Assembly: GCA_963736325.1 (NCBI GenBank)
Contig: CAVTOG010000016.1
Location: 62,001-126,000 of the forward strand
From: Actinoallomurus sp963736325
GTDB lineage: Bacteria > Actinomycetota > Actinomycetes > Streptosporangiales > Streptosporangiaceae
Reading direction: 5' to 3'
DNA: 64,000 nucleotides
This document shows, piece after piece, positions 1-9,471 of the stretch. Position 1 is the stretch's first letter. The number at the start of each line of letters is the position of its first letter. Under the pieces are notes generated by a model. It worked only from the letters and a program-made list of their open reading frames with translations, was not told the DNA's origin and did no database searches. The position numbers and the translations under genes were made by a program.

Positions 1-1
1 C

Positions 2-124
2 GGCCCGTTCGTGATGAACACCCGCGAGGAGATCGTCCAGGCGTTCGAGGACTTCCAGGCGGGCCGGATGGGCACCACCCCGCGGGCCGTACCTCACCTG
101 AGCAGCGCGGACGAGAAGCTTTGA
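2..124 (+). CDS. Pirin-family protein, C-terminal end only
   Basis: Only the last 40 codons are in the window, entering from the left edge in frame 2 and ending at TGA 122-124. The visible tail contains VMNTREEIVQAFEDFQAGRMG, the conserved C-terminal stretch of pirin-like cupin proteins, in which a 'F-V-M-N-T-x-x-E-I-x-x-A-x-x-D-(F/Y)' segment closes the second cupin barrel. Pirins are non-haem iron proteins with quercetinase or regulatory roles. The metal-binding N-terminal cupin is outside the window, so function cannot be refined. A strong hairpin follows within 10 nt. Confidence 0.75.
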   Translation, partial: GPFVMNTREEIVQAFEDFQAGRMGTTPRAVPHLSSADEKL

Positions 125-132
125 CCGCTTTG

Positions 133-160
133 CGGGCCCCCGGCGTACGGCCGGGGGTCC
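133..160 (+). terminator. Terminator after the pirin gene
   Basis: A GC-rich stem (GGGCCCCCGGC paired with GCCGGGGGTCC, loop around GTAC) begins 9 nt after the pirin stop. It is followed by GGCTCGCTATTTTG, a weak T-tract. Confidence 0.7.
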
Positions 161-233
161 GGCTCGCTATTTTGTTCGAAGAACTTCGTGGATCAACATG
201 ACGGACGGGTTGTGGTGCGCTAGCGTGAGGCCT

Positions 234-253
234 CATCGAACAAAGTTTCGATG
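234..253. promoter_or_regulatory. Inverted repeat upstream of the AAA ATPase gene
   Basis: Perfect 7-bp arms CATCGAA and TTCGATG are separated by 6 nt and lie 17 nt upstream of the ATG at 271. The position, overlapping the likely promoter/5' leader and just ahead of the GGGAGG ribosome binding site, suggests an operator. No regulator is identified. Confidence 0.4.
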
Positions 254-270
254 GGTATGCGGGAGGTCTC

Positions 271-1563
271 ATGGTCGCGACGCGGTGCGCACCGCGCCTG
301 CGCGCGACACGCCGTAGCACTTTCTACGGAAATCTACGGCCGCAGCTATACGGACTCATAAAGTCCGAGAGCGTGGACCCAGTACGCAATCCCTACGCGC
401 CCGGCGCCGGCCAGCGACCGCCCGAGCTGACCGGCCGCGATCGAGAGCTTCAGCAGTTCGACGTCGTGCTGGAGCGCGTCGCACGTGGCCGCCCCGAGCG
501 CAGCATGATCCTCACCGGGCTGCGGGGTGTGGGCAAGACGGTGCTGCTCAACACCTTCCGGTCGATGGCGATCCAGAAGCTCTGGGGCACCGGAAAGATC
601 GAGGCGCGGCCCGACCAGTCGATCCGCCGCCCGGTCGCCGCCGCCCTGCACATGGCCGTACGCGAGCTGGCGCCCCGGCATCGCGCGCCCGACCGCATCG
701 AGGAGTTCCTCGGGGTGCTGAAGGCGTTCGCCCAGGCCGACGCCGAGCCGGCCAAGGGCAAGGCCCCGATCCGCCGATGGAATCCCGGCATCGACGTGCC
801 CGCCGCGCGCGGCCGCGCCGACTCCGGCGACCTGGAGATCGACCTCACCGAGCTGTTCGTCGACGCGGCGTCCGTCGCCACCGACCTCGGCGTCGGCATC
901 GCGCTCTACGTCGACGAGATGCAGGACATCCCGGCCGACGACGTCTCCGCGATGTGCGCCGCCTGCCACGAGCTGTCCCAGAGCGGCGGCCCGCTCATCG
1001 TCGTCGGCGCCGGCCTGCCGCACCTGCCGGCCGTGCTGTCGGCGAGCAAGTCCTACTCCGAGCGTCTCTTCCGCTACGCCCGCATCGACCGGCTCGACCG
1101 GGCCGCGGCCGACCAGGCGCTGATCGCCCCGGCCGAGCGCGAGGGCGTGACCTTCACCCCGGACGCCCTCGAAGCGCTCTACAGCGCGGCCGACGGCTAT
1201 CCCTACTTCGTCCAGGCGTACGGCAAGGTCGCCTGGGACATCGCGCCCGAGACGCCGATCAGCGGCGACGACATCCGGGTCGCGGCGCCGGAGGCCGAGG
1301 GGGAGCTGGCCGTCGGCTTCTTCGGCAGCCGTTACGAGCGCGCCACCCCGGCCGAGCGCGACTACATGCGGGCGATGGCCTCCCTGGGCGACGACCCGAT
1401 ACCGACCTCCAATGTCGCGGACGAGCTGGGCCGCAAGCCGTCGAGTCTTTCGCCCGCGCGTGACGGTCTGATCAAGAAAGGCCTCATTTACAGCGCGGAA
1501 CGAGGGTTGGTGGCCTTCACCGTCCCCCATTTCGGCCATTTCCTCAGATCTCAACCCGTCTAA
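271..1563 (+). CDS. ORC1/Cdc6-STAND-like ATP-binding protein
   Basis: A 430-residue protein with one AAA+/STAND-type P-loop module. The conserved entry segment NPYAPGAGQRPPELTGRD lies near residues 40-57, Walker A GLRGVGKT at 83-90 and Walker B ALYVDEMQD near 211-219. The C-terminal 70 residues look like a winged helix, as in actinobacterial ATP-binding proteins related to ORC/Cdc6. Members are usually annotated only as 'ATP-binding protein'. GGGAGG lies 5 nt before ATG 271, so that start is used; the basic first 33 residues are atypical, and a GTG at 373 would give the more family-like N-terminus. It is monocistronic. Confidence 0.75.
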   Translation: MVATRCAPRLRATRRSTFYGNLRPQLYGLIKSESVDPVRNPYAPGAGQRPPELTGRDRELQQFDVVLERVARGRPERSMILTGLRGVGKTVLLNTFRSMAIQKLWGTGKIEARPDQSIRRPVAAALHMAVRELAPRHRAPDRIEEFLGVLKAFAQADAEPAKGKAPIRRWNPGIDVPAARGRADSGDLEIDLTELFVDAASVATDLGVGIALYVDEMQDIPADDVSAMCAACHELSQSGGPLIVVGAGLPHLPAVLSASKSYSERLFRYARIDRLDRAAADQALIAPAEREGVTFTPDALEALYSAADGYPYFVQAYGKVAWDIAPETPISGDDIRVAAPEAEGELAVGFFGSRYERATPAERDYMRAMASLGDDPIPTSNVADELGRKPSSLSPARDGLIKKGLIYSAERGLVAFTVPHFGHFLRSQPV

Positions 1564-1736
1564 CGTAGAAAACCTATCTGACAGCCTCTGTAAAGATCAT
1601 CTGCGCGCCGTAGCGGAATATTGCGGACTCTAGGATTCAGCGTAGAAAGATGTATAGAAGACGATGACCGCTGTCGAGGTTTCTCTACAGCGTTCTAGCG
1701 GATTCGCAAGAGTCCGCTATATGACGGCAGAGAGTC

Positions 1737-2546
1737 CTACGCCGGGCTGGCCACGCGCTGCGGGCCCGAGTCGTCGTCCTGCTCCTCCGCCGGGGCCGTG
1801 TCCAGCGACAACCCCGCCCGTACGGCCGACGGCCGCCCGCCGACCGGCACCGCGAAGACCACCTCGATCGGCCGGCCGTCCATCGTCGCCGGGTACACCA
1901 CGAAGCGGTCGCACAGCTCGCGCCACACCTCCCGAGGCTCGGCCGAGGTGATCCACCGCACGTTGTCCCGCCACGCGTCGCTCGCGTGCAGCGTGGAGTA
2001 CGTCTCCGCGAGCGGCGCCGTACGCAGCTCGCACGGCACCGACCGGCGCCACCGCCGCATGAGAACGATCGGCTCCGGCGACAGCGCCAGGAGCAGCGTC
2101 GTCTCGGCCACGAGCACCACCACCGACCAGCCCGACGGCGAGTGCAGCACCCCCAGGCCCGTACGCGGCTCTCCCGCCGAGGCGATCGCGACCACCGTCA
2201 GCAGCGCCACCCGCAGCGTGCCCCGCCGGCCCGCCGGCCGGTCGCTCAGCGCCCCGAAGCAGCCGCACCCCTCATCGGAGCCACGCCGGGTCAGGTCGGC
2301 GACGATCGAGGTCGCCGTCGCGAAGAACACGACGTTCAGCAGCCGTACGACACCGATCGGCGTGACCAGCAGCGCCACCCCGAGAGTGCCCTCGGCCAAG
2401 GCCACGCCGAGCACGAACCAGCGACGCCGGTGCAACGACGTCTCCGCCTCCTGCTCGCTGTGGCGCAACATCACCTTCGTGACGCACGCGAGGAGGAGAA
2501 CCCCCGCCAGGAACGGAATCTGCGCCCCGCGCAGCATGTCGATCAT
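1737..2546 (-). CDS. MauE/DoxX-type redox-associated membrane protein
   Basis: A 269-residue protein with about five hydrophobic helices in the first 155 residues and a soluble C-terminal tail rich in E, D and P. After the third helix comes a GCGCFG motif (about residues 93-98), the CxC signature of MauE-type proteins, which help transfer electrons or isomerise disulfides for exported redox enzymes. The start at 2546 overlaps the stop of the upstream gene as ATGA, so translation is coupled and the two products probably act together at the membrane. The second half (residues about 165-269) has no domain I recognise. Confidence 0.75.
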   Translation of the reverse strand: MIDMLRGAQIPFLAGVLLLACVTKVMLRHSEQEAETSLHRRRWFVLGVALAEGTLGVALLVTPIGVVRLLNVVFFATATSIVADLTRRGSDEGCGCFGALSDRPAGRRGTLRVALLTVVAIASAGEPRTGLGVLHSPSGWSVVVLVAETTLLLALSPEPIVLMRRWRRSVPCELRTAPLAETYSTLHASDAWRDNVRWITSAEPREVWRELCDRFVVYPATMDGRPIEVVFAVPVGGRPSAVRAGLSLDTAPAEEQDDDSGPQRVASPA

Positions 2547-3487
2547 CACTGGTCCACCCGTGCTGTGACGTTGAAGCATCCGGCGTCGAGGTCGCCACCG
2601 AGGTCGACGAAGGCGGTCCTGGTGAGCTCGACGATCCTGCCGCGGGGAGACGTGCCGCAGCGTACGCACCGGTCGGAGAACCGCGCCGCGAGACACCCGC
2701 ACTCGATCACCGGGATGCGCTGGCCCCGGCCCGTACAGTCATTGCGGACGTGCAGCTCACTCGCCATCGACAGGTACGGCAGCCGCGTCGCCGGGCCGGC
2801 GCCGCAGCCGCCCGCGTCACCCTCGGAGTCCAGCGCCGGGTACGCCGCGCCGTACGCGCCGTCCGGGTGGTCGTACCAGGTCGCGGTGCCGCGAAGATTG
2901 CGCGGCACCGCGCCGGATCTGCGGGCCGGTGGGGGATGGTCGGCGTGCGAGGCGGGCTGGGGGGAGTTGGTCGCGGGCAATAACCCCTCGATACGGCCGT
3001 TGGTGCGCACGCCGATGACGTCGATCATCGACCCGGCCTCCAGCCGGGGGTGACGCACCTGTACGCGCGACATGGCCTTGCTGGGGATGACGATCGTCAC
3101 CGGCGGGCGGTGCGGGCCGGCGTCGACCTCGATCTCGCCGCCGCTCCGGTCGGTGATGACGCCGGTCACGCGGGTGATGTCCACCCAGATGCGGTCGGCG
3201 ACGACCCCGCCGTTGCCGGTCGGCCGGACGATGACGTCGCGTCCCGGGCGCAGCGCCGCGAGGCCGGCGTTCCCGGCGTACCAGACCGTCGCCTTGGCCG
3301 AGATCGGCAGGCGTACCTCGTCGTTTCCCGTGCTCAGGACCAGGAGATGCGGGCTGGCGTCGAGAATGGTGCCCTCGATCGCGTGCAGGGGCCTGGAGTC
3401 GGAATCGTGCTGGTCGGCCGGGCGGTCGGCGAAGACCGCCTCGCGTAGTCGGCGTCGGCGCAGGACTGTGTCGCGGGGTGACGGCAT
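2546..3487 (-). CDS. Protein with C-terminal RlpA-like double-psi beta-barrel
   Basis: 313 residues from the ATG at 3487 (MPSPRD). Residues 35-170 form beta-rich, OB-like repeats containing HAIEGTILDASPHLLVL and VIVRPTGNGGVVADRIW. Residues 200-206 read GTATWYD, the opening of an RlpA-like double-psi barrel, and near the end VELTRTAFVDLGG matches the 'D-L-S/T-x-x-A-F' strand of that fold. Eight cysteines are concentrated in the last 110 residues. No signal peptide is evident. It is the first gene of an ATGA-overlapped pair with the MauE-like protein, suggesting a redox-maintained cell-wall or disulfide-rich protein. The exact role is unknown. Confidence 0.65.
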   Translation of the reverse strand: MPSPRDTVLRRRRLREAVFADRPADQHDSDSRPLHAIEGTILDASPHLLVLSTGNDEVRLPISAKATVWYAGNAGLAALRPGRDVIVRPTGNGGVVADRIWVDITRVTGVITDRSGGEIEVDAGPHRPPVTIVIPSKAMSRVQVRHPRLEAGSMIDVIGVRTNGRIEGLLPATNSPQPASHADHPPPARRSGAVPRNLRGTATWYDHPDGAYGAAYPALDSEGDAGGCGAGPATRLPYLSMASELHVRNDCTGRGQRIPVIECGCLAARFSDRCVRCGTSPRGRIVELTRTAFVDLGGDLDAGCFNVTARVDQ

Positions 3488-3735
3488 CAGGGGCTCCGGT
3501 TTTCTACGGTCACGCTGGCCACGGCGGCGAGTTAGACCGCATGTCAAGACTTACCCCGAGCTCTCCTTCTGTCGACTCCTTTGTCCAAATCGGCCAAAGA
3601 TGCCGAGCGGGTATACATGACAGTTTCTCGCGATCGTCTGGCCCGGTTGGCCGAAATATAGGATTCGACTTGATCCTTAATTACGATCTTCGTGCGATCG
3701 TCGGCGTCGACACCGGAATTCTCCCTGGCGGGCAT

Positions 3736-4242
3736 GTGGGCGAACCATCACACGACGAGTTCCACGACTTCGTCGCCGCACGGCGGCCGACCCTCCTGCG
3801 GGCCGCCATGCTGCTCACCCCCGACCGCGCCGACGCCGAGGACCTCCTCCAGTCGGCGCTGGCCAAGACGTACCTGGCCTGGGAACGCATCAACGACCGC
3901 AGCGCCCTCGACGGCTACGTACGCCGGGTCATGGTGAACATCAACATCTCCTGGTGGCGACGGCGACGGCTCTGTGAGTACCCGACCGACGAACTGCCCG
4001 ACCTGCCCATCGCCGACCATTCCGTACGCAGCGAACTCCACGACTCACTCGAACGCCTGCTCTGCCGCCTGTCCGACCGGCAGCGCGCCGCCGTCGTCCT
4101 GCGCTACTACGAGGACCTGTCCGAGACCGAGATCGCCGATCGCCTCGGCGTAAGTGTCGGCACCGTCAAGAGCACGGTCTCGCGCGCCATGGCACGCCTG
4201 CGCGAAGAGGCCGGGGAAGAATTCGCCCAGCTCGGCTACTGA
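3736..4242 (+). CDS. SigE-family RNA polymerase sigma factor
   Basis: 168 residues, the usual length of the actinobacterial SigE family. Region 2 starts with DEFHDFVAARRPTLLRAAML and the helix AEDLLQSALAKTYLAW. Region 4 contains LSDRQRAAVVLRYYEDLSE and the helix-turn-helix ETEIADRLGVSVGTVKSTVSRA. Start: the in-frame GTG at 3736 yields the family-typical N-terminus; the reading frame is open further upstream without sensible sequence. It is divergent from the RlpA-like gene, leaving about 250 bp between them. No anti-sigma factor is adjacent. Confidence 0.85.
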   Translation: MGEPSHDEFHDFVAARRPTLLRAAMLLTPDRADAEDLLQSALAKTYLAWERINDRSALDGYVRRVMVNINISWWRRRRLCEYPTDELPDLPIADHSVRSELHDSLERLLCRLSDRQRAAVVLRYYEDLSETEIADRLGVSVGTVKSTVSRAMARLREEAGEEFAQLGY

Positions 4243-4300
4243 CAACTCGGGGCTTCCAGGGCAAGAATCCGATGCATACCTCGGAGGCGTGGAGGCCGCT

Positions 4301-5910
<1,610 letters not shown>

Positions 5911-5914
<4 letters not shown>

Positions 5915-6414
5915 GGCAGAAGCCGCGCCCAGGCGGCCGTCTGCTCGTCGGCCTGAGCCTTGAGCCAGTCGGTGAAATGGTCGTGACTGTGCCTGGGCGC
6001 GTTGCCGGGACTGTCGCCCTCGCAGTACGACCAGACCTCAGGATCGGGCCCGTCGCCCCTGAGGAAGTCGAACTGGTAGCCCTGGTGCATGAGGATGACC
6101 CGGTCGGTGTCTTCCAGCGCGAAGTCCGACCGGTTGTCGTCGAGCAGGTCTTTGGCTTCGGCCCAGATCCCGAGCACCTGAGGGTAGAAAACGTCACTAC
6201 CTTGCAGAAATCGCCCGGCTCCCCCGCCGGCGGCTTCCAGGAAGCACCTGTAGGCGTCGCACAGCGGTGCCTTTTGATCGCCTGAGACGTGCTCGACGGC
6301 GGCATGATCCAGCCCGTGGACGTCTGGTCTTTCGGCGGTGACCCCGTCCGTGATCGTGTTGATCACCACCTGCACCCGGTCATACACCGACAACCGCCCC
6401 CAGCCGTCAGCCAC
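5911..6414 (-). CDS. SUKH (SMI1/KNR4)-like protein
   Basis: 167 residues from GTG 6414, chosen because AGGAGG lies 5 nt upstream. The C-terminal part (VILMHQGYQFDFLRGDG, then EVWSYCEGD and HDHFTDWLKAQ) resembles the end of SMI1/KNR4-type domains, which in bacteria often act as immunity proteins against toxins. The first 90 residues are helical without a motif I recognise. No toxin gene is adjacent, so an immunity role is inference. Confidence 0.6.
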
Positions 6415-6604
6415 GTCCCCTCCTTCGCCCCGTGCTCCCCATTGGAACCTCTGGGCTCGCCATGATCGACGTCTGTGGGGCGTCTGAGGTTCCGCATCAC
6501 TGGTGGTAGCAGGCAAGTTACGCTGGATCAGACAGAACCGGGTTAGCCGCTTTGCCGTGGGGGCAGGTTGCCCGGTACCCTGCTGTCCGGCCTACGGGCC
6601 ACCA

Positions 6605-6694
6605 GGAGGCTTCGCCTAGTCCGGTCTATGGCGCCGCACTGCTAATGCGGTTTGGGCTACTCGTCCATCCGGGGTTCAAATCCCCGAGCCTCCG
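6605..6694 (+). tRNA. tRNA-Ser (anticodon GCT)
   Basis: A 90-nt gene with acceptor arms GGAGGCT/AGCCTCC and discriminator G, anticodon stem CCGCA/TGCGG with loop CTGCTAA (anticodon GCT, decoding AGC/AGU), a long class II variable arm and T-arm CGGGGTTCAAATCCCCG. CCA is not encoded. Its 3' half is duplicated at 8021-8076, which marks it as an integration target. Confidence 0.95.
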
Positions 6695-6704
6695 CACGTA
6701 CCTG

Positions 6705-6739
6705 CACCCTCTCCGGTGGTTTGATCACTGGAGAGGGTG
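6705..6739 (+). terminator. Terminator of tRNA-Ser
   Basis: Stem CACCCTCTCC/GGAGAGGGTG with a 15-nt loop, starting 11 nt after the tRNA and followed by TTTGATCTTG. Confidence 0.7.
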
Positions 6740-6861
6740 TTTGATCTTGTGGCCGCATTCCTGGTCTCATTTGTTCCCCAGAGTGCCGAGCGGATGAGGG
6801 GACTCGGGTAGCGGACCAGGGAAACGTGACGAGCGTGTACCGCTCCGTCGTGGTGACGCGT

Positions 6862-7063
6862 CTCGCCCTGGCGGATGCCGGGAACGAGGGCGACGGACCA
6901 GTGTGCGGCGTTGCGATGTCCCCTTGGTCGTATTGAGGATGCGACGGGCTTCCTCACGTGTGAACGGCTCGATCTCGTGCTCGTCGGTCATGGAGACGTC
7001 GGTGAGCCGCGTGACGTTGTGGCCGACCAGGTCAGGTCGGCAGCCATGGCACTCCCTGCGCAT
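6862..7063 (-). pseudogene. Tyrosine-recombinase (integrase) fragment
   Basis: About 65 codons of an actinobacterial tyrosine integrase remain, split over two frames. One frame gives GHNVTRLTDVS...EIEPFTREEARRIL; the other continues RNAAHWSVALVPGIRQGE, matching the family pattern 'RNAARWSVALALGLRQGEALGLRW' at the start of the catalytic domain (the R of GxRQGE is the first catalytic arginine). The core-binding domain, the H-x-x-R box and the catalytic tyrosine are missing. It points toward the tRNA-Ser gene and lies inside the tRNA repeat pair, so it is best read as the relic of the enzyme that inserted here. Confidence 0.7.
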
Positions 7064-7174
7064 GGATATTGCGACGCCTCCTCAAATCTGCCACGCATCA
7101 GTGGGCTTGTCATGAATGGATCCGGTGGCCGCGGCGGGCTGCTTCCGTGTCAACACCACGACGAGCGGCTCCTC

Positions 7175-7309
7175 ATGGGCGAGTACAGCTGCGGTCTGCT
7201 CTACGATTTGATGACCTTCGAGGAGCGCGACCAGGCCGACGCCGAGCGCACCGACGCCCTCCGAGGGACCGTGTCCAGCCTGCCCGCGCGGCGCGGTATC
7301 CGACGCTAG
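7175..7309 (+). CDS. Possible small protein of the element remnant
   Basis: A 44-codon frame beginning MGEYSCGLLYDLMTFEERD, ending 13 nt before the next gene. It is unrecognised; the acidic helix and its position just ahead of a mobile-element gene make it plausible, but the ribosome binding site is weak. Further upstream the same frame runs antisense across the integrase relic and is unlikely to be coding. Confidence 0.3.
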   Translation: MGEYSCGLLYDLMTFEERDQADAERTDALRGTVSSLPARRGIRR

Positions 7310-7322
7310 GAGCCCCCCAACC

Positions 7323-7808
7323 GTGAAGATCGTCCAACGCGCCAAGGCGTACATCCGACAGAAAGCGGGCCGCGACCGCAGTTCGACCGAGTACCCGCTC
7401 GGCGGAGCGGCCGATCCCACCCAGGCGCAGCACGACGGCGCAAGGCACGAGCAGAACCTCGATGACAAGAGGCCTGCGGTATCCACGGACCACGAGACGC
7501 CAGAGCCCGAACCGGCTGTGGGACCGATCACGGAGGCGGCCGCCGAACCGGCTGCGGAACCGGCCACGGAGCCGGTCACGGAGCCGGTCACGGAGCCGGT
7601 CACGGAGCCGACGGAACCGGTAACCGAATCGGTAACGGGTCCGGCCGCGGAGCCGGCCGCGGAGCCGGCTGCGGAGCCGGCTGCGGAGCCGGCCACCGGG
7701 CCGGTTACGGAACCCGTCGCGTGTCCGCGCTGTGGCGCGGTCGGTGAGGCGCCCTGTACGACCCCGTCCGGCAAGCCCACGAAGATCCACAAGGGGCGCG
7801 GCAAATGA
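7323..7808 (+). CDS. Repeat-rich protein with C-terminal zinc-finger motif
   Basis: 161 residues from GTG 7323, with AGGAG 9-14 nt upstream. Residues 1-50 are basic then polar. Residues 60-130 consist of short tandem units of the type (T/A)-E-P-(V/A)-(T/A), encoded by near-identical ACGGAGCCGGTC and GCGGAGCCGGCT codons. The last 30 residues, CPRCGAVGEAPCTTPSGKPT plus a basic tail, match the CxxC...C zinc-finger tail common on proteins of actinobacterial plasmids, phages and integrative elements. It lies within the tRNA repeat pair, so it is a probable surviving element gene. Its function is unknown. Confidence 0.6.
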   Translation: MKIVQRAKAYIRQKAGRDRSSTEYPLGGAADPTQAQHDGARHEQNLDDKRPAVSTDHETPEPEPAVGPITEAAAEPAAEPATEPVTEPVTEPVTEPTEPVTESVTGPAAEPAAEPAAEPAAEPATGPVTEPVACPRCGAVGEAPCTTPSGKPTKIHKGRGK

Positions 7809-8020
7809 GCAGCAGTGCTGCAGACTCCCGGTCGTCAGCACCACGGCTCTGCGGGCCGTCGTAGTTGCTCGGGCTCAGAGGTGGTCTCATCTACGCGAGA
7901 TCAGCTGCGGTCCACGGACGTACGATCAGGTCCGGTGGCATCTCGTACGCGACCTGTGCGCCGCACTGATATGAACACCACCGAACCTCGGCGATCTTCG
8001 ACGGAAGGGCGATGGGCTAG

Positions 8021-8076
8021 CTGCTAATGCGGTTTGGGCTACTCGTCCATTCCGGGTTCAAATCCCCGAGCCTTCG
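8021..8076 (+). repeat. Partial second copy of tRNA-Ser 3' half (attR-like)
   Basis: From CTGCTAATGCGG to the discriminator this 56-nt stretch repeats the anticodon loop, variable arm, T-arm and 3' acceptor strand of the tRNA-Ser at 6605, with a few changes (TTCCGGG for TCCGGGG; CCTTCG for CCTCCG). The 5' half is absent, so it cannot fold as a tRNA. This is the displaced 3' end expected after site-specific integration into a tRNA gene. It is followed by its own terminator. Confidence 0.85.
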
Positions 8077-8085
8077 CACCACCTG

Positions 8086-8124
8086 CGCGCTCTCCGGTTT
8101 CACTCTCACCGGGGAGCGCGTTTT
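8086..8124 (+). terminator. Terminator following the tRNA remnant
   Basis: Stem CGCGCTCTCCGGT/ACCGGGGAGCGCG (one mismatch) with a 9-nt loop and a TTTT tail. It is probably the original terminator of the tRNA-Ser transcript before insertion. Confidence 0.75.
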
Positions 8125-8238
8125 CGTTTCCAGTTGCAGTTCGTCACTCGCCGGAGGAGCGTCCAAAGTGCCGGCGAGGTCCGATCGTGCCGTGGAGGGC
8201 CGGAACACCTCAGGTGAGGGAGATGGCCTGGAATGCGC

Positions 8239-8268
8239 CGGGCGCCCTCCCGGAAGGGAAGGCGCCCG
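8239..8268 (-). terminator. Terminator of the spore-associated protein gene
   Basis: Stem GGGCGCC/GGCGCCC with an inner CTCCC/GGGA pairing, 16 nt downstream of the stop at 8284 on the minus strand. Confidence 0.55.
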
Positions 8269-8283
8269 TACACCGTGCCGAGC

Positions 8284-8706
8284 TCAGCCGCAGTGGCTCC
8301 AGTCCGAGTCCCAGACCGTGTCCTCTCCGGCGGCGCCGGACCAGCGGATGCAGACGCCGGGTGCGGTGATCTTCACCGGGCCGGCGTAATAGGCGTAGTA
8401 GTCGGCGTCGTACGGCCCATCTCCGGTGTCCTGGCGCTGGACGGCGGCGGCCAGCCACATCTTGGCGCCGGTGGGGTGGTTGTTCCACGTGACCACGCAG
8501 TCCGTGCTGCCGTTGTAGAGCAGATGGATGGTGGCGGTCGTTCCGAAGTCGTGGTGGTCGATCTCGTGGTAGCTACCGCCGCCGCACGCCTCGATCGGTG
8601 ATGACGCGGCGTTCGCCGGCTGGATGCCGATGAACATGGACCCGGCGAGCAGTGCCCCGGTTGCGAGCGCGGTCCTGGGTAGCTTGGACCAACGACTAAT
8701 CCCCAT
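8284..8706 (-). CDS. Secreted spore-associated protein A-like
   Basis: 140 residues with a Sec signal peptide (KLPRTALATGALLAGSMFIG, cleavage near ANA-AS at 34). The mature part carries the family pattern CGGGSYHEIDHHDF, then ATIHLLYNGSTDCVVTW, YYAYYAGPVKITAPGVCIRW and terminal WSHCG, with four cysteines that could form two disulfides. These features match spore-associated protein A of streptomycetes, an exported protein of spore or aerial-hyphal surfaces with unclear function. AGGGGG precedes the ATG by 5 nt. It is monocistronic. Confidence 0.75.
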   Translation of the reverse strand: MGISRWSKLPRTALATGALLAGSMFIGIQPANAASSPIEACGGGSYHEIDHHDFGTTATIHLLYNGSTDCVVTWNNHPTGAKMWLAAAVQRQDTGDGPYDADYYAYYAGPVKITAPGVCIRWSGAAGEDTVWDSDWSHCG

Positions 8707-8850
8707 GATTCCCCCTGTCGATGATCATCTTTATGATCCGGGAGGAAGCTACCGATGCGCGCTACTGACTGCAATCCGATATACGGGCAGGTGGCGCCCT
8801 GGCCGGAATCCGCCGAACGTGACACAGTCCGGCATACGCGGCCGACATGT

Positions 8851-8885
8851 GAAACGCCGCCCCGCGGTAGTCGGGGCGGCGTTTC
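8851..8885 (-). terminator. Perfect-stem terminator
   Basis: 14-bp perfect arms GAAACGCCGCCCCG/CGGGGCGGCGTTTC, 6 nt beyond the stop of the minus-strand gene that ends at 8891. On that strand the stem runs into a GTTTCAC-type tail. Confidence 0.8.
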
Positions 8886-8890
8886 ATTTG

Positions 8891-9304
8891 TTAGAAGCCG
8901 CAGTACCTGTCGCTACCGTGATTGGTGAGCAGGTCGTCCCGGATCCACCCCTGTACCCCGGTGGTGACGTCCTTGACGTAGGTCCAGGTGTAGCCGTCGA
9001 GGCCGTCGGTGTAGCAGTAGTAGTTGAGAAGATGGGACTTCTGGGCCGAGCCCGCGCCGGCGCAATTGACGCCGGATCCGACGCGGATGTGGACGCCGTC
9101 GGTGGTCGTGTGACCGGTGAGGGAGTCCAGGTCGCGCGGGGCCGGGTCGAGGCAGTAGGCGTGCATCGGGCTGACCGTCTTGTGCGGCTTCGCGAGCGGA
9201 GCCGCCTGGGCGCCGGCCGGGGCCGCGAACGCGACGGCCGACGCCGCGGCGACGGTCAGGCCGGCCGCCAGGCCGGTTCGGGCGATGTGCTTACTGAGCT
9301 TCAT
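8891..9304 (-). CDS. Secreted small protein with SH3-like domain
   Basis: 137 residues with a clear signal peptide ending near AGAQA-AP (residue 35). The mature part, TDGVHIRVGSGVNCAGAG ... YTWTYVKDVTTGVQGWIRDD, has the beta-hairpin pattern of bacterial SH3 domains ('V..R.g.s......G.v..g..v.v......g..W..V'). It probably binds cell wall or a protein partner outside the cell. Four cysteines remain after cleavage. The gene is adjacent to, but separately terminated from, the spore-associated protein gene. Confidence 0.65.
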   Translation of the reverse strand: MKLSKHIARTGLAAGLTVAAASAVAFAAPAGAQAAPLAKPHKTVSPMHAYCLDPAPRDLDSLTGHTTTDGVHIRVGSGVNCAGAGSAQKSHLLNYYCYTDGLDGYTWTYVKDVTTGVQGWIRDDLLTNHGSDRYCGF

Positions 9305-9471
9305 GGGAGATCCCCTGTCCCGTTGGTTCGCGTCCCGGCCGAATGGCTGAGAGCGTGTCCTTTCGCGGTCCCGGCGATGGGATCCGCACTCACATCGAAG
9401 AGGCGTTTCCGCCGTTCGAGCAACGGTTCGGACGCATTCGGACGCGATGGGACACGGGTCGGATCAAAGCC

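Noticed and set aside
7082..7804. Minus-strand frame with GSVTGSVAGSAAGS repeats
   Set aside because: It is the complement of the TEPV repeats of the plus-strand gene, which has a start, ribosome binding site and zinc-finger tail.
7805..7864. Tiny ATGA-overlapped frame after the repeat protein
   Set aside because: Only 19 codons (MSSSAADSRS...), no ribosome binding signal of its own and no similarity.
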